Origin: an uncultured Latescibacterota bacterium
GTDB taxonomy: Bacteria; Latescibacterota; UBA2968
Assembly: GCA_951812755.1 (NCBI GenBank)
Contig: OX638329.1
Coordinates: forward strand, 3,108,522-3,172,521
DNA: 64,000 nucleotides
Direction: 5' to 3'
Part shown: piece after piece, positions 42,131 to 54,614 of the stretch
Layout: each line of letters opens with the position of its first letter
How positions within the stretch are numbered: position 1 is the first letter of the stretch
Made by a program: the position numbers and the translations under genes
Notes under the pieces: generated by a model
Seen by the model: only the letters and a program-made list of their open reading frames with translations
The model's database searches: none
Told to the model about the DNA's origin: nothing

Positions 42131-45100
42131 GTGGCCAATACCAACTTAGCCAATCAACCCTTAGATTTTAATTCTATTCGTATTCAACTGGCTTCGCCAG
42201 ATACCATCCGCGGGTGGTCCCGCGGCGAGGTTACCAAACCTGAAACCATCAATTACCGGTCTTTTAAGCCCGAACGCGACGGATTATTTTGCGAATGCAT
42301 TTTTGGACCTGTCAAAGACTGGGAGTGCCATTGCGGTAAATACAAGCGCATTCGATACCGAGGGGTGGTGTGTGATCGGTGTGGGGTAGAAGTGACCCAA
42401 TCGAAGGTCAGACGAGAACGGCTGGGGCACATCGAATTGGCTGTTCCGGTGACACATATCTGGTTTTTTAAGTCTCTGCCATCTCGCATGGGGTATTTGC
42501 TCAATCTTTCCGTTCGCAATCTCGAACGGATCATTTACTACGAATCGTATGTGGTGCTTGACCCCGGTGATGCGCCCGATCTCAAGTCCAAGGATTTGCT
42601 CACTGAAGATGAGGTGATTGACCTCGAAGATGAGGGGTATTCATTCGAGGTCGATATGGGAGCTGGTGCTATCAAAAAACTGTTGGCTGCGATCGATATT
42701 GAGGATTTATCTGCTGAACTGAGAACGCAAGCTCGTTTCGAGACTTCGGTGCAGCGCAAACAAGATGCGCTCAAACGCCTCAAGGTCGTTGAAGCTTTTC
42801 GTCAATCGGATAATCAGCCCGATTGGATGATTCTCGATGTGATTCCCGTTATCCCGCCCGATTTGCGTCCTCTTGTACCCTTAGAGGGCGGACGATTTGC
42901 GACTTCGGATCTCAATGATTTGTATCGCCGCGTGATCAATAGAAATAATCGGCTAAAAAAACTGATTGAAATCAAAGCGCCCGAAGTCATTTTACGCAAT
43001 GAAAAACGCATGCTTCAAGAGGCTGTAGATGCCCTGTTTGACAATGGTCGTCGGTCTCGCGCTGTTCGTGGTGATGGTAACCGATCCCTCAAGTCGCTTT
43101 CCGATCTGCTCAAGGGTAAACAGGGGCGATTCCGTCAGAATCTTTTGGGTAAACGCGTCGATTATTCGGGCCGTTCTGTGATTGTGGTTGATCCTCATTT
43201 GAGGCTTTATCAGTGCGGGCTGCCCAAACATATGGCTCTGGAATTATTCAAGCCCTTTATTATTCGGCGGCTCGAAGAAAAAGGCCTCGTTCAAACCGTT
43301 AAAAGTGCAAAAAAATTGGTCGAACGCGAGCGCGTCGAAGTATGGGATATCCTCGAAGAAATTATTCAAGATCACTGCGTTTTGCTCAACCGCGCTCCGA
43401 CATTACATCGTCTGGGCATTCAGGCATTTTTGCCCGTGCTCGTAGAAGGTAAAGCCATTCGCATTCACCCTCTGGTCTGTGCAGCATTTAATGCCGATTT
43501 TGACGGCGACCAGATGGCCGTGCATCTGCCACTTTCTTTCGAAGCCCAGATAGAAGCGCGGGTGTTGATGCTGTCTTCAAACAATTTGCTCAAACCTGCC
43601 GATGGGTCTCCTGTGGTGGTTGATAAACCCCAGGAAATAGCGCTGGGTCTGTACTATCTGACAAAAATTGTTCACGGCAAGGAAGAAAACCTCAAAACCT
43701 TTAGCAGTACTGGTGAAGCTCGTATGGCGTATGATTTTGAACGCATTGGCCTGCACGAAGCCGCACGCGTTCGCATTGATGGTGAGCTTTTAATAACCAC
43801 GGTTGGGCGCGTCATTTTTAATGAAATTATGCCCGAAACGATGCCTTTTATCAATGAATTGATCGATGATAAAGGTATCCGCAAAGTTTCATCTGAAGTT
43901 CACAGTCGGTATGGCAACCGCATTACGACAGATTTTCTCGATGGCTTGAAGCAATTGGGATACGATTATGCGACTCGGTCGGGTATTTCGATTGCGGTGA
44001 GCGATGTAGTCGTGCCTCCCGAAAAGGATGAATTGATTACCGATGCTATGGACGAAGTCGAAAAAATTATTGAACAACACGCGATCGGGGCTATTACTGA
44101 GGGCGAACGCTACAACAAAGTGATTGATGTGTGGCAGCATACGACTAATCACATTGCCCAGGCCATGATTGGTGCATTTGAAAAAGCCGAAGCGGGCTTC
44201 AATTCGATCTGGATTATGAAGGATTCGGGCGCGCGAGGCAACGACGATCAGATCAAGCAACTCGGCGGTATGCGAGGTTTGATGAATAAACCGCAAAAGA
44301 AATTGACAGGAGCGATTGGCGAAATTATTGAAACGCCTATTATTTCGTCGCTCAAAGAAGGTCTGACTGTGCTTGAGTATTTTATTTCCACGCACGGCAG
44401 TCGCAAGGGACTGGCCGATACGGCCTTGAAGACCGCCGAAGCAGGCTACTTGACGCGTCGTATGGTGGATGTATCGCAAGATGTGGTTATTTCTGAAGCT
44501 AATTGCGGAACGATATTGGGCATTGAGATGGAAGCTCTGAAAGAAGGCGAAGAAGTTGTTGAATCGCTGGCTGACCGCATTGTAGGACGCACAGTCCAGG
44601 ATGATGTAGAAGATCCCATTACGGGGGAACGCATTGTTGAAGCAGGCGTTTTATTGGATGAAAAATTGGCTGACAAAATTGCCGATGCAGGTATAGAGCA
44701 GGTCTTTGTGCGGTCTGTATTGACATGTGAAACCCGACGAGGGGTCTGTATAGCCTGTTATGGTCGCAACCCCGCCACCGGGCTACCCGTTGATATTGGA
44801 GAGGCTGTGGGTGTTATCGCAGCGCAGAGTGTAGGCGAACCAGGAACGCAATTGACATTGCGCACCTTTCATATTGGGGGTACTTCCAGCCGTATTGCCG
44901 AGCAGGCCGAGATTGGTGCAAAGCGTGCGGGAAAAGTCATCTTTAAACATCTCGAGTTTGTCCAGCGCGATGCAGATTCGTGGGTTGTGGTCGGTCGAAA
45001 TGGCGAGATCGAAGTACAAGACGATCAGGGCCGTGTACGGGGGGGACATTACCATGTGCCGCATGGAGCTGTGTTGCGGGTGCAGGAGGGACAAAATGTA

Positions 45101-46222
45101 GAAGAAGACCAGGCACTCTACGAATGGGACCCTTATAACAATGTGATCGTATCGCCCAAAGCTGGTAGGGTTCAGTTTGGGGACCTCGTAGAAGGGGTGA
45201 CATATCGCGAAGAGATTGATGAAACCACCAGCATTGCTGGATTAGTCGTGATTGAGCACAGGGACCGCACCTTATCTCCGCACATTAAGGTTGTTGATGA
45301 AGATGGCGAAGAGTTGGGCCATTATATCATTCCCCTGGGGGCGCGACTGGTGGTGCGCGATGGCGACCAGGTAGCAGATGGCGATACGCTGGCCAAAATT
45401 TCGCGTGAACGCAGCAAAACACGAGATATTACAGGTGGTTTGCCGCGTGTGGCTGAACTTTTTGAGGCGCGTCGGCCCAAAGAGGCCTCTGTGGTAACAG
45501 AAATCAACGGCTCTGTGCGCTTTGGCGGTATGGTGAGAGGCTCGCGCGTTGTCCTGGTTACTGCTGATGAGGGCGAAGAAAAAAAATACACCATTCCCTA
45601 CGGACGACATCTGCGCGTACAGGAAGGTGATCACGTAACCGCGGGTGATCGCCTGTCTGAAGGCTCAGTAAATCCACACGATATTCTGGCTATTTTGGGA
45701 GATCGAAAAGTTCAGGAGTATCTCGTTGATGAAATTCAGCAGGTTTATCGGCTCCAGGGTGTTAAAATCAATGACAAGCATATTGAAACTATCGTCCGAC
45801 AAATGTTGCAGAAAGTGCAGGTGACAGATCCTGGAGATACCAATTTTCTCGAAGACGAACTCGTTGACCGATTCCGCTTCCTCGATGAAAATGACAAGGT
45901 TATTGTTGAAGGGGGCGATCCCGCAACTCACAATCCCGTCTTATTGGGGATTACCCGAGCCTCTCTTTTGACCGAGAGTTTCATTTCTGCAGCGTCTTTT
46001 CAGGAAACTACCAGAGTGCTTACCGAAGCAGCAGTTCAGGGCAAAGTTGACACGCTGTTGGGATTAAAGGAAAATGTGATCATCGGACACCTTATTCCCG
46101 CCGGTACAGGTGCTTTGAAATACCGCGATTTGGATACAGATGTGATGGAAGAATCGCAGGTTTTTGAAGCCCTCGCAGAAGAGAGCACAGAAAGCATTGG
46201 ATTACCTCCAATTAATGCTTGA
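42131..46222 (+). CDS. rpoC: DNA-directed RNA polymerase subunit beta'
   Basis: 1363 residues from GTG 42131 with an AAGGGGG ribosome site. The N-terminal zinc site is [20 protein letters not shown]; the catalytic loop is [18 protein letters not shown] (three Asp binding Mg2+); a second zinc site is [31 protein letters not shown] is the rudder/lid part. The downstream str-operon promoter overlaps the stop codon. Confidence 0.99.
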   Translation: MANTNLANQPLDFNSIRIQLASPDTIRGWSRGEVTKPETINYRSFKPERDGLFCECIFGPVKDWECHCGKYKRIRYRGVVCDRCGVEVTQSKVRRERLGHIELAVPVTHIWFFKSLPSRMGYLLNLSVRNLERIIYYESYVVLDPGDAPDLKSKDLLTEDEVIDLEDEGYSFEVDMGAGAIKKLLAAIDIEDLSAELRTQARFETSVQRKQDALKRLKVVEAFRQSDNQPDWMILDVIPVIPPDLRPLVPLEGGRFATSDLNDLYRRVINRNNRLKKLIEIKAPEVILRNEKRMLQEAVDALFDNGRRSRAVRGDGNRSLKSLSDLLKGKQGRFRQNLLGKRVDYSGRSVIVVDPHLRLYQCGLPKHMALELFKPFIIRRLEEKGLVQTVKSAKKLVERERVEVWDILEEIIQDHCVLLNRAPTLHRLGIQAFLPVLVEGKAIRIHPLVCAAFNADFDGDQMAVHLPLSFEAQIEARVLMLSSNNLLKPADGSPVVVDKPQEIALGLYYLTKIVHGKEENLKTFSSTGEARMAYDFERIGLHEAARVRIDGELLITTVGRVIFNEIMPETMPFINELIDDKGIRKVSSEVHSRYGNRITTDFLDGLKQLGYDYATRSGISIAVSDVVVPPEKDELITDAMDEVEKIIEQHAIGAITEGERYNKVIDVWQHTTNHIAQAMIGAFEKAEAGFNSIWIMKDSGARGNDDQIKQLGGMRGLMNKPQKKLTGAIGEIIETPIISSLKEGLTVLEYFISTHGSRKGLADTALKTAEAGYLTRRMVDVSQDVVISEANCGTILGIEMEALKEGEEVVESLADRIVGRTVQDDVEDPITGERIVEAGVLLDEKLADKIADAGIEQVFVRSVLTCETRRGVCIACYGRNPATGLPVDIGEAVGVIAAQSVGEPGTQLTLRTFHIGGTSSRIAEQAEIGAKRAGKVIFKHLEFVQRDADSWVVVGRNGEIEVQDDQGRVRGGHYHVPHGAVLRVQEGQNVEEDQALYEWDPYNNVIVSPKAGRVQFGDLVEGVTYREEIDETTSIAGLVVIEHRDRTLSPHIKVVDEDGEELGHYIIPLGARLVVRDGDQVADGDTLAKISRERSKTRDITGGLPRVAELFEARRPKEASVVTEINGSVRFGGMVRGSRVVLVTADEGEEKKYTIPYGRHLRVQEGDHVTAGDRLSEGSVNPHDILAILGDRKVQEYLVDEIQQVYRLQGVKINDKHIETIVRQMLQKVQVTDPGDTNFLEDELVDRFRFLDENDKVIVEGGDPATHNPVLLGITRASLLTESFISAASFQETTRVLTEAAVQGKVDTLLGLKENVIIGHLIPAGTGALKYRDLDTDVMEESQVFEALAEESTESIGLPPINA

Positions 46223-46247
46223 CAGCTATTATTGCACTTGGTATATT
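46219..46247 (+). promoter_or_regulatory. Promoter of the str operon
   Basis: TTGACA at 46219-46224 (its TGA is the rpoC stop), 17 nt, TATATT at 46242-46247. Start near 46254 gives about a 23-nt leader before the rpsL TTG at 46277. It is the closest match to consensus in the window. Confidence 0.75.
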
Positions 46248-46276
46248 ACAAGTCTCCCATAAATAAGGAGGTTGAG

Positions 46277-46648
46277 TTGCCCACAATTAATCAGCTGGTT
46301 CGGAAGGGGCGAAAAGCCAAGCGTAAACGCTCTTCTGCACCTGCTCTGAGAGCCTGTCCCCAAAAACGTGGTGTTTGTACACGCGTTTATACCACAACGC
46401 CCAAAAAGCCCAATTCAGCTCTGCGCAAAGTAGCGCGTGTCAGGTTGACTAATGGTCTTGAAGTAACAGCCTATATTCCGGGTGAAGGACATAATCTCAT
46501 GGAGCACTCTGTGGTACTCATCCGAGGCGGTCGCGTCAAGGATCTTCCTTCGGTTCGGTATCATATTCTTCGGGGCGTACTCGACACAACTGGCGTGGAA
46601 GATCGCAAACAAGGTCGTTCCAAATACGGCACTAAAAAAGCGGGTTAA
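46277..46648 (+). CDS. rpsL: 30S ribosomal protein S12
   Basis: 123 residues from TTG 46277, with AAGGAGG 5 nt upstream; the longer frame overlaps the promoter. The decoding-site loops are [19 protein letters not shown] and [21 protein letters not shown]. The latter has S where most bacteria have G after DLP, next to the streptomycin-resistance position. Confidence 0.97.
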   Translation: MPTINQLVRKGRKAKRKRSSAPALRACPQKRGVCTRVYTTTPKKPNSALRKVARVRLTNGLEVTAYIPGEGHNLMEHSVVLIRGGRVKDLPSVRYHILRGVLDTTGVEDRKQGRSKYGTKKAG

Positions 46649-46676
46649 TCTCAAGTGCTTATTATTCGATAAACAT

Positions 46677-46707
46677 GGGGGGATACCACCTTGGTGGTGT
46701 ATCCCCC
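46677..46707 (+). promoter_or_regulatory. Strong hairpin between rpsL and rpsG
   Basis: GGGGGATACCACC pairs with GGTGGTGTATCCCCC around a two-base turn, leaving a 2-nt bulge. A T-rich tract does not follow. It lies 29 nt before the rpsG ATG, where E. coli carries its S7 repressor site. Confidence 0.7.
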
Positions 46708-46735
46708 TTATTGTAAAAAGAGGGTATATCCCGAT

Positions 46736-47203
46736 ATGCGAAAACGGCGAGCGGAAAAACGACATTTGGCTTCAGATCCCAAATACAGCAGTCTGTTGGT
46801 GACACGTTTTGTCAACTGCTTGTTTCGCAAGGGCAAAAAGAGTGTGGGTGAACGAATTTTTTACGAGGCACTTAATCTGGTTGAAGAGCGAAGTGGGAAT
46901 TCCGGTTTAGAGATTTTTGAAAAGGCACTTGACAATGTCAAACCGGTTGTCAAGGTGAGGTCGCGCCGCGTTGGTGGTGCGACTTACCAAGTGCCCGAAG
47001 AAGTCCGCCCCGATGAACGCCTTGCGTTGTCTATTCGCTGGTTGATTTTATTTGCCAGAGAACGGAGCGAAAAGACGATGGCTCAGCGTTTGGCCGGTGA
47101 ATTTATGGATGCATCAAACGGGCAAGGACGTGCAATGCAGCGACGTGAAGAAACGCACCGCATGGCAGAAGCCAATCGCGCATTTGCACATTATCGTTGG
47201 TAA
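46736..47203 (+). CDS. rpsG: 30S ribosomal protein S7
   Basis: 155 residues: MRKRRAEKRHLASDPKYSS start, then VTRFVNCLFRKGKKSVGERI, KVRSRRVGGATYQVPEEVRP and RWLILFARERSEKTMAQRL, ending HYRW. It nucleates the 30S head. ATG 46736 chosen; the longer frame begins in the hairpin. Confidence 0.98.
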   Translation: MRKRRAEKRHLASDPKYSSLLVTRFVNCLFRKGKKSVGERIFYEALNLVEERSGNSGLEIFEKALDNVKPVVKVRSRRVGGATYQVPEEVRPDERLALSIRWLILFARERSEKTMAQRLAGEFMDASNGQGRAMQRREETHRMAEANRAFAHYRW

Positions 47204-47212
47204 GTGAATAAG

Positions 47213-49306
47213 ATGGTGAGAAAATACGACCTGGAGCGCACCCGAAATATCGGAATTATGGCGCATATTGACGCAGGCAAAACCACGACAACCGAGCGCA
47301 TTCTCTATTATACGGGTATTTTACGCAGGATGGGTGAGGTGCACGATGGTGCTGCCACCATGGATTGGATGGCTCAAGAGCGCGAGCGCGGCATTACCAT
47401 TACGTCGGCAGCTACAACGTGTTTTTGGGATGACCATCGCATCAATATTATCGATACGCCGGGACACGTTGATTTTACTGCCGAAGTCGAGCGGTCATTG
47501 CGCGTTTTAGATGGTGCTGTGGGGCTGTTTTGTGCAGTTGGAGGCGTTGAGCCCCAATCTGAAACTGTCTGGCGTCAGGCAGACAAATATTCCGTACCTC
47601 GGATTGCATTTATCAACAAAATGGATCGCACAGGTGCCGATTTTGACCGCGTATTAGAAATGATGCGTGAAAGATTGGTATCCAATTTTGTTCCCGTTCA
47701 GTTGCCTGTGGGGTCTGGCGAGATGTTTACGGGTTTGATTGACTTGATCAAGATGAAACTCGTGACCTACGAAGATGATTCTTTAGGTACCATGTTTACT
47801 GAAGATAGTATTCCAAACGATCTGGCAGAACGCGCCTATGAAGGCCGCGAGCAATTACTGGAAGCGGTCTCCGATTTCGACGACACCTTGATGGAAAAAT
47901 TTCTCGAAGGCGAAGATATCAGTGAAGAAGAGATTAAAGCTGCTTTGCGCCAGGCTGTAATCAACAGTGCTGCCGTGCCCGTGCTTTGTGGGTCGGCATT
48001 TAAGAACAAAGGCGTGCAGCGCTTGTTAGATGCCATTGTCGCATATTTACCCTCGCCTCGCGATGTGCCTGAAATTGTGGGACACGATCTCAAAAATTTC
48101 GACATCGGGATTTCTCGTCCAGTTTCTGACGAAGTGCCTTTTGCTGCTTTGGCTTTTAAAGTGATGACAGATCCTTATGTTGGGCGGTTGACTTACTTCC
48201 GCGTATATTCAGGTCAGTTAAATAAAGGTTCTTATGTTCTCAATGCGAACAAGGGCAAGCGCGAGCGCATTGGGCGTATGTTGCAAATGCACGCAAATAA
48301 GCGGGAAGAGATCGATGCGGTGTCCGCGGGTGATATTGCAGCGGTTGTTGGACTAAAAGACACGGCAACAGGAGAGACGCTGTGCGATGAAAAAGAGCCT
48401 GTGATACTGGAATCAATGGAATTTTCCAAGCCCGTAATTTCTGTGGCAATTGAGCCAAAAACCAAGGCTGACCAGGATCAACTTGGCGTCGCGTTGAGCA
48501 AGCTGGTCGAAGAAGACCCGACTTTTCACGTAGCTGTTGATCCAGACACCGGACAGACCATTATTTCGGGAATGGGTGAATTGCACCTGGAGATTATTGT
48601 GGATCGCCTCAAACGCGAATTCAGGGTTGAGGCCAATGTTGGCAAACCACAGGTCACTTACAAAGAGGCCATTCGCAAGGCCGTTCAAAATATTCACGGG
48701 CGCTTTGTTCGACAAAGTGGTGGTCGCGGTCAATACGGTCATGTGGTTATCAACCTGGAACCAGGTAAGCCAGGTACAGGGCTTGTTTTCGAAAATAAAA
48801 TTACAGGCGGTGCAATTCCGTCTGAATATATTCCTGCCGTGCGGGCGGGAATTCGGGAAGCGATGACGGGTGGCGTCCTGGCGGGATATCCAATAGATGA
48901 CGTCAAAGTTGAACTGTTTGACGGATCTTACCACGATGTTGACTCGTCTGAAATAGCCTTCAAAATTGCAGGTTCAATGGCTTTTCAAGAGGCTGCCAGA
49001 AGGGCTAAAACTTATCTTATGGAACCTGTTTTTGATGTGGAAGTTGTTGTGCCCGAAGATTATATGGGTGATGTTATGGGTGACTTAAATGCGCGTCGAG
49101 GGCATATTGTAGGCATTGTCAATCGCCCCGATGCACAAGTTATCTCGGCCACTGTGCCGCTAAGTGAGATGTTTGGTTATGCAACAAAGTTGCGGTCTAT
49201 CACACAGGGCCGCGCGATTTATTCAATGGAATTTTCCAAATTTGAGGAAATGCCGCAGAGCATCGCTGAAGACATTCTCTCTTCAGTTAATGTATTTGCA
49301 ACTTAA
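47213..49306 (+). CDS. fusA: Elongation factor G
   Basis: 697 residues. It drives translocation. GTPase motifs: [15 protein letters not shown] (P-loop), [11 protein letters not shown] (switch I), DTPGHVDF (switch II), NKMDR (base), GSAFKNKG. Domain IV tip and [10 protein letters not shown] follow. ATG 47213 matches the family start (xRKYxLExTRNIG); a GTG at 47204 right after the rpsG stop is the alternative. Confidence 0.98.
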   Translation: MVRKYDLERTRNIGIMAHIDAGKTTTTERILYYTGILRRMGEVHDGAATMDWMAQERERGITITSAATTCFWDDHRINIIDTPGHVDFTAEVERSLRVLDGAVGLFCAVGGVEPQSETVWRQADKYSVPRIAFINKMDRTGADFDRVLEMMRERLVSNFVPVQLPVGSGEMFTGLIDLIKMKLVTYEDDSLGTMFTEDSIPNDLAERAYEGREQLLEAVSDFDDTLMEKFLEGEDISEEEIKAALRQAVINSAAVPVLCGSAFKNKGVQRLLDAIVAYLPSPRDVPEIVGHDLKNFDIGISRPVSDEVPFAALAFKVMTDPYVGRLTYFRVYSGQLNKGSYVLNANKGKRERIGRMLQMHANKREEIDAVSAGDIAAVVGLKDTATGETLCDEKEPVILESMEFSKPVISVAIEPKTKADQDQLGVALSKLVEEDPTFHVAVDPDTGQTIISGMGELHLEIIVDRLKREFRVEANVGKPQVTYKEAIRKAVQNIHGRFVRQSGGRGQYGHVVINLEPGKPGTGLVFENKITGGAIPSEYIPAVRAGIREAMTGGVLAGYPIDDVKVELFDGSYHDVDSSEIAFKIAGSMAFQEAARRAKTYLMEPVFDVEVVVPEDYMGDVMGDLNARRGHIVGIVNRPDAQVISATVPLSEMFGYATKLRSITQGRAIYSMEFSKFEEMPQSIAEDILSSVNVFAT

Positions 49307-49351
49307 GCGAACGCGGTTTTTATTTTTGTTCGATCTTTTTAGGAGGAAAAT

Positions 49352-50545
49352 ATGGCGAAGGAAAAATTTGAACGGGACAAACCCCATGTCAACATCGGCA
49401 CAATCGGGCATGTCGATCACGGTAAAACCACGCTGACAGCCGCTATTACCAAGACGCTGGCAGCCAAGGGGCTTGCCGATTTTATGCCCTTTGACGACAT
49501 TGATAAAGCACCCGAAGAAAAAGAGCGTGGAATCACCATTAATACGGCTCATGTGGAGTATCAGACGGAAAATCGGCACTACGCTCATGTAGATTGTCCC
49601 GGACATGCTGACTATGTGAAAAACATGATCACGGGGGCCGCGCAGATGGATGGTGCGATTTTGGTCGTCAGTGCCGCAGATGGTCCCATGATTCAGACCC
49701 GCGAGCATATTCTGCTTTCACGCCAGGTCAATGTGCCTTCTATCGTGGTATTTATGAATAAGGTCGATATGGTCGATGATGAAGAATTGCTCGAACTGGT
49801 CGATCTGGAAGTCCGCGAGTTGTTGGATCAATACGATTTTCCCGGCGATGATGTGCCAGTGATTCAGGGGTCTGCTCTCAAAGCTTTAGAGTCTGACGAT
49901 CCCGATTCCGAAGATTGCGCCTGTATCTGGGAGTTGATGGAAGCCGTAGATGAAAATATCCCAGAGCCTGTGCGCGAGATTGACAAAGATTTTTTGATGC
50001 CGGTTGAGGATGTATTTACGATTACGGGGCGCGGTACAGTCGGTACTGGGCGTATTGAACGCGGTGTGGTCAATGTCAATGAGGAAGTTGAGATTGTGGG
50101 CATTCGCGAGAGTCGCAAGACAACAGTTACTGGTGTGGAAATGTTCCGCAAATTGCTCGATGAGGGCAGGGCTGGTGACAATGTCGGTTTGTTGCTTCGC
50201 GGTGTTGACAAAGATGAAATTGAACGCGGCATGGTGGTTGCCAAGCCAGGCTCAGTGACACCTCACAAAAAGTTTAAAGGCGAAGTTTATGTGCTGACAG
50301 ACAAAGAAGGTGGACGCAGCAAACCTTTCTTTACGGGTTATCAACCCCAGTTCTATTTTCGCACAACAGATGTGACTGGCAAGGTAGAGTTGCCCGAGGG
50401 CGTAGAAATGGTGATGCCTGGCGATAATGTGACCATGTCTGTAGAACTGTTTACGCCAATCGCTATGGAAACCGAACTGCGGTTTGCCGTGCGGGAAGGT
50501 GGTCGAACCATTGGCTCGGGTGTGATTACTGAAATTGTTGAATAA
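49352..50545 (+). CDS. tuf: Elongation factor Tu
   Basis: 397 residues. [54 protein letters not shown] motifs, then domains 2 and 3 ([38 protein letters not shown]). AGGAGG lies just upstream. Only one tuf copy is in the window; none sits by the tRNA cluster. Confidence 0.98.
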   Translation: MAKEKFERDKPHVNIGTIGHVDHGKTTLTAAITKTLAAKGLADFMPFDDIDKAPEEKERGITINTAHVEYQTENRHYAHVDCPGHADYVKNMITGAAQMDGAILVVSAADGPMIQTREHILLSRQVNVPSIVVFMNKVDMVDDEELLELVDLEVRELLDQYDFPGDDVPVIQGSALKALESDDPDSEDCACIWELMEAVDENIPEPVREIDKDFLMPVEDVFTITGRGTVGTGRIERGVVNVNEEVEIVGIRESRKTTVTGVEMFRKLLDEGRAGDNVGLLLRGVDKDEIERGMVVAKPGSVTPHKKFKGEVYVLTDKEGGRSKPFFTGYQPQFYFRTTDVTGKVELPEGVEMVMPGDNVTMSVELFTPIAMETELRFAVREGGRTIGSGVITEIVE

Positions 50546-50565
50546 GAACTGCGAAGGGATGCCTC

Positions 50566-50874
50566 GTGGCTGCACAGAAAATTAGAATTAGACTAAAAGC
50601 ATACAACCACAATGCGCTGGATCGCTCTGCGGAAGAGATCGTTCGGACGGCAAAGCGGACTGGGGCGCTTATTTCAGGCCCCATTCCTCTGCCGACGAAG
50701 CGCTCGCTCTACACGGTATTGCGATCTCCACATGTCGATAAAAAATCGCGCGAGCAGTTTGAAATGCGCGTACACAAGCGCCTTATCGACATTCACAACT
50801 CAACACCCCAAACGGTAGATGCCCTGATGAAACTGGATCTGCCTGCGGGTATCGATATTGAAATCAAGGTGTAA
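50566..50874 (+). CDS. rpsJ: 30S ribosomal protein S10
   Basis: 102 residues from GTG 50566: [21 protein letters not shown], then [22 protein letters not shown] and [15 protein letters not shown]. First gene of the S10 operon, 20 nt after tuf with no promoter seen between them. Also binds NusG and NusB. Confidence 0.97.
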   Translation: MAAQKIRIRLKAYNHNALDRSAEEIVRTAKRTGALISGPIPLPTKRSLYTVLRSPHVDKKSREQFEMRVHKRLIDIHNSTPQTVDALMKLDLPAGIDIEIKV

Positions 50875-50876
50875 TC

Positions 50877-51500
50877 GTGCTGGGATTGATTGGAAAAAAA
50901 ATCGGTATGACTCAGGCATTTGACGATGCAGAAATGCTGACGCCTGTCACAGTCCTCGAAGTTGTTCCGTGTCCCATTGTTCAGATTAAAAATAGGGATT
51001 CGGATGGGTATTTGGCTTTGAGAATTGGGTATGACGAGACTCGGGTCAATCGACTAAATCGTGCGGATCAAGGGGTTTTCAAGAAGGCAGGCGTTAATCC
51101 CCATCGAGGTCTTGCAGAATTTCGCGTTGATGATGTCTCCGAATATGCTATAGGTGAGACACTCAATGTCAGCATGTTTGAGGCAGGCGAGGTAGTCGAT
51201 GTTACTGCCCGATCAAAAGGTCGTGGATTTCAGGGCGGTGTCAAGCGTCACGGTTTCAGAGGTGGCCCCAAAACCCATGGACAATCAGATCGACATCGCG
51301 CGCCCGGTTCAATAGGTCAAAGCTCGACTCCTTCACGGGTGTTTAAGGGTATGCGCATGGCAGGTCATATGGGTGACGAGCGGGTAACTATTCGGGGCTT
51401 AAAGGTCGTGGGTGTAGATACCGATCAAAATTTGCTCCTCCTAAAAGGTGCCGTACCAGGCGGTAAGGGAGCTACGGTTGTTATTGAGAAACGCAGCTGA
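50877..51500 (+). CDS. rplC: 50S ribosomal protein L3
   Basis: 207 residues from GTG 50877: LGLIGKKIGMTQAFDDAEML, FQGGVKRHGFRGGPKTHGQS and GSIGQSSTPSRVFKGMRMAG, the loop that reaches the peptidyl-transferase centre. Two nt follow rpsJ. Confidence 0.98.
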   Translation: MLGLIGKKIGMTQAFDDAEMLTPVTVLEVVPCPIVQIKNRDSDGYLALRIGYDETRVNRLNRADQGVFKKAGVNPHRGLAEFRVDDVSEYAIGETLNVSMFEAGEVVDVTARSKGRGFQGGVKRHGFRGGPKTHGQSDRHRAPGSIGQSSTPSRVFKGMRMAGHMGDERVTIRGLKVVGVDTDQNLLLLKGAVPGGKGATVVIEKRS

Positions 51501-51517
51501 TTTGAGGTAAGTTGATT

Positions 51518-52150
51518 ATGGCATCTGTTGATGTTTGCAATCTTGAAGGTGAAGAAGTCGGCTCGATGGAGCTACCCGAAACAGTTTTTGGAATTGAACC
51601 ATCGGCTGACGCGATCTATTATGTCGTTAAGGCGTATTTGACTAATCAGCGACAAGGCAATGCCTCGACCAAAACCCGCTCAGAAGTCAATCGGACAAAA
51701 CGGAAAATGTACCGACAAAAAGGTACTGGTCGTGCCCGTAAGGGCACTGCTGGATCGCCTATTCTGATCGGCGGTGGGGTAGCCCATGGTCCCAGGCCGA
51801 AATACTTCCGGGAACGCGTGCCCAAGAAAGTCAAAAAGCTGGCCATACGCTCGGCATTTTCGCAAAAAGCACTCGGTAAAGCCATATCTATCTTGGAAGA
51901 TTTTGAGCTTGAGGTGCCCAAAACAAAGCGAATGGCACAAATGACACAAGTGCTTGAAATTCAAGGGCAAAAGGTATTGCTCTTGACGGATAGTATCGCT
52001 GAAAATACCGTCAAGTCCTGTCGAAATATCCCCAGACTTTCCGTATTACCCGTTTCGCAAGTTTCAACTTATGACGTGGTCAATGCAGATGTTCTGGTTC
52101 TCACGTGCGGTGCAGTTTCTCGCATTCGTGCTCTGTGGGGGGCCTCGTGA
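51518..52150 (+). CDS. rplD: 50S ribosomal protein L4
   Basis: 210 residues. NRTKRKMYRQKGTGRARKGT with GGGVAHGPRPKYF is the exit-tunnel extension; the rest is the globular domain. In many bacteria L4 also represses the S10 operon. ATG 51518 with GAGG 10 nt upstream is preferred to TTG 51512. Confidence 0.97.
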   Translation: MASVDVCNLEGEEVGSMELPETVFGIEPSADAIYYVVKAYLTNQRQGNASTKTRSEVNRTKRKMYRQKGTGRARKGTAGSPILIGGGVAHGPRPKYFRERVPKKVKKLAIRSAFSQKALGKAISILEDFELEVPKTKRMAQMTQVLEIQGQKVLLLTDSIAENTVKSCRNIPRLSVLPVSQVSTYDVVNADVLVLTCGAVSRIRALWGAS

Positions 52151-52434
52151 AAAATTCTATGCAGATTATTCGGCGTCCCGTTATTACAGAGCGGGCTTCT
52201 AATTTGCAGGAAAGCCAGAATAAATATGTATTTGAAGTTCTCCGCGGTGCAAACAAAGTCGATATTCAGCGTGCGGTTGAAGCCATGTTTGATGTCGAAG
52301 TCGTAAAGGTCAATACGAGCACAATGCATGGCAAGATCAAGCGACTTGGACGGTTTCAGGGACGCCGTTCCAACTGGAAAAAAGCTGTTGTCACCCTTGC
52401 CGATGGAGACAGCATCGACTTCTTTGAAGGATAA
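52147..52434 (+). CDS. rplW: 50S ribosomal protein L23
   Basis: 95 residues from GTG 52147, overlapping rplD by 4 nt. [20 protein letters not shown] and [20 protein letters not shown] are conserved. It forms the trigger-factor docking site at the tunnel exit. ATG 52159 is a possible alternative start. Confidence 0.95.
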   Translation: MKNSMQIIRRPVITERASNLQESQNKYVFEVLRGANKVDIQRAVEAMFDVEVVKVNTSTMHGKIKRLGRFQGRRSNWKKAVVTLADGDSIDFFEG

Positions 52435-52439
52435 ATCTC

Positions 52440-53264
52440 ATGCCGGTCAAGAAGTTTCGCCCATTAACGCCTTCGTTGCGATTTAAGACAGTCTCTTCTT
52501 TTGAAGAGATTACTAAAAATACGCCAGAGAAATCACTTGTTGAACCCAATAAAAAATCTGGGGGACGCAATAATCGGGGACGTATCACGAGCCGTCGTCG
52601 CGGTGGCGGGCATCGGCGCCAGTATCGTCGAATTGATTTCAAGCGCGATAAAGTGGGTGTGCCTGCAATTGTGCATAGCATTGAGTACGATCCAAATCGA
52701 TCAGCTCGCATTGCACTCTTGCATTATGTCGATGGTGAAAAACGCTATATTCTGGCACCGATTGGTCTAAGTGTTGGCGATAAAGTCGCGTCTGGTGCAG
52801 ATGCAGATATCCGTCCCGGCAACGCGCTTCCTTTGGCGAGTATTCCTCTGGGTAGCAATGTACACAATGTTGAACTCAAACCGGGAAAAGGTGGACAAAT
52901 CGGTCGCTCGGCGGGTGCTGAAATTCAGGTGATGGCCAAAGAAGGCAATTTTGCAACCCTGCGGTTGCCTTCTGGTGAGCGGCGGTTGGTCTCGGTATCG
53001 TGTTATGCGACCATTGGGCAGGTTGGCAATTTAGAGCATGAAAATGTCGTTGTCGGAAAAGCAGGACGGATTCGCTGGTTGGGCAGACGTCCGAAAGTGC
53101 GTGGTGTTGCTATGAACCCAGTTGATCATCCACACGGTGGTGGAGAAGGTAGGGCAACAGGCGGCAGGCATCCGGTGACCCCCTGGGGACAACCCACAAA
53201 GGGATATAAAACGCGAAAAAAGAAAAATAAATCTGATCAAATGATCATTCAGCGGCGCAAGTAA
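52440..53264 (+). CDS. rplB: 50S ribosomal protein L2
   Basis: 274 residues: [40 protein letters not shown], and [20 protein letters not shown], whose histidine lies near the peptidyl-transferase centre. Five nt follow rplW. Confidence 0.98.
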   Translation: MPVKKFRPLTPSLRFKTVSSFEEITKNTPEKSLVEPNKKSGGRNNRGRITSRRRGGGHRRQYRRIDFKRDKVGVPAIVHSIEYDPNRSARIALLHYVDGEKRYILAPIGLSVGDKVASGADADIRPGNALPLASIPLGSNVHNVELKPGKGGQIGRSAGAEIQVMAKEGNFATLRLPSGERRLVSVSCYATIGQVGNLEHENVVVGKAGRIRWLGRRPKVRGVAMNPVDHPHGGGEGRATGGRHPVTPWGQPTKGYKTRKKKNKSDQMIIQRRK

Positions 53265-53280
53265 TCAGGAGTATTATTTT

Positions 53281-53568
53281 ATGGCACGGTCAATCAAAAA
53301 AGGGCCTTTTATTGAGCCGAGTCTCTTAAAAAAGATTGAGCAAATGAATAAGGCTGGTAATAAGCGGGTTATTCAGACATGGGCGAGACGATCGACAATT
53401 GCGCCAGAATTTGTTGGCCATACGCTGGCTGTACACAATGGAAATAAATTTATCCCCGTTTATATTACAGAAAACATGGTGGGACACAAACTCGGTGAAT
53501 TTGCCCCCACGCGCACGCATCGGGGGGCGCGTGGTCGATCTACTGAACGCGCCACTTCTTTGCAGTGA
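53281..53568 (+). CDS. rpsS: 30S ribosomal protein S19
   Basis: 95 residues: [40 protein letters not shown] and [18 protein letters not shown]. Head protein that contacts S13. AGGAG upstream. Confidence 0.98.
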   Translation: MARSIKKGPFIEPSLLKKIEQMNKAGNKRVIQTWARRSTIAPEFVGHTLAVHNGNKFIPVYITENMVGHKLGEFAPTRTHRGARGRSTERATSLQ

Positions 53569-53590
53569 TATTTTGAGACGGGAATTTTAA

Positions 53591-53932
53591 ATGGAAGCTC
53601 GGGCGATATTGCGCTATTCAAGAATTTCACCGCGCAAGGTACGACAGGTGGTTGATCTCGTGCGGGGAAAAGATGTGGAAGAAGCTTTCCACATTCTGCA
53701 ATTTACACCTAAAAAGGCCGCGCGTATTGTAGCGCGTACCTTGCAATCTGCGGTTGCAAATGCGGTCAACCGCGAAGAAGAAACCGCGGTTGAAGAAGCG
53801 CTCTTTGTGAAAGAAGCATTTGTCGATGGTGGTATCGCGTTAAAGCGATTGCGTCCTCAGCCGCGCGGTGCTGCTGGCATGATTCGCAAGCGATATAGCC
53901 ATATCACGCTGGTTGTTTCAGACGAGGAATAG
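53591..53932 (+). CDS. rplV: 50S ribosomal protein L22
   Basis: 113 residues: [20 protein letters not shown], then the tunnel hairpin [20 protein letters not shown], and [11 protein letters not shown]. Standard length, no insertion. Confidence 0.97.
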   Translation: MEARAILRYSRISPRKVRQVVDLVRGKDVEEAFHILQFTPKKAARIVARTLQSAVANAVNREEETAVEEALFVKEAFVDGGIALKRLRPQPRGAAGMIRKRYSHITLVVSDEE

Positions 53933-53942
53933 GAGAATCACT

Positions 53943-54593
53943 TTGGGCCAGAAAACGCATCCAATCGGAGTGAGGTTGGGGATTGTCAAAGACTGGCACT
54001 CCCGCTGGTTTGCCAATCGCGATTTTGCCAGCCTGCTTCAAGAAGACCTCATGATCAGGCGATATATTACCAGCCGTCTGCAGCGGGCAAGCGTCGCACA
54101 AATAGACATTGAGCGTGCGCCCAAGCGGGTGACAATTTCGATTCATACCGCTCGCCCTGGTATTGTAATTGGGCGGAAAGGCGCAGAGGTCGATAAATTG
54201 CGAGATGAGTTAAAGCACCTGACAGGGAAAGAAATTTATATCAACATCAATGAAATTAAACGGCCAGAACTCAACGCCCAACTCGTCGCCGATAATATCT
54301 CCCGGCAACTCGAGCAACGCGTCTCGTTTCGCCGTGCGATGAAAAAAGCCGTTGCTTCAGCGGTGCGCATGGGGGCTGAAGGAATTAAAGTGGTGTGTGG
54401 GGGACGTCTCGGTGGAGCAGAAATGTCTCGCGTTGAAAAATCAGAGCCTGCAGGACGCGTTCCACTCCACACGCTTCGCGCTGATATAGACTATGCCAGA
54501 TCTACCGCTTATACAACCTCGGGTACTGTAGGGGTAAAAGTTTGGATCTGTCACGGAGAAAAAATGGGTCACGACGCCCATCTCGCAACTTAA
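53943..54593 (+). CDS. rpsC: 30S ribosomal protein S3
   Basis: 216 residues from TTG 53943 (AGGAG 7 nt upstream): [20 protein letters not shown], the KH motif [20 protein letters not shown], and [20 protein letters not shown]. It has the helicase-side entry domain. The C-terminus is short, ending DAHLAT. Confidence 0.97.
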   Translation: MGQKTHPIGVRLGIVKDWHSRWFANRDFASLLQEDLMIRRYITSRLQRASVAQIDIERAPKRVTISIHTARPGIVIGRKGAEVDKLRDELKHLTGKEIYININEIKRPELNAQLVADNISRQLEQRVSFRRAMKKAVASAVRMGAEGIKVVCGGRLGGAEMSRVEKSEPAGRVPLHTLRADIDYARSTAYTTSGTVGVKVWICHGEKMGHDAHLAT

Positions 54594-54614
54594 GTTGGGA
54601 CAGGAGCGGGTATT

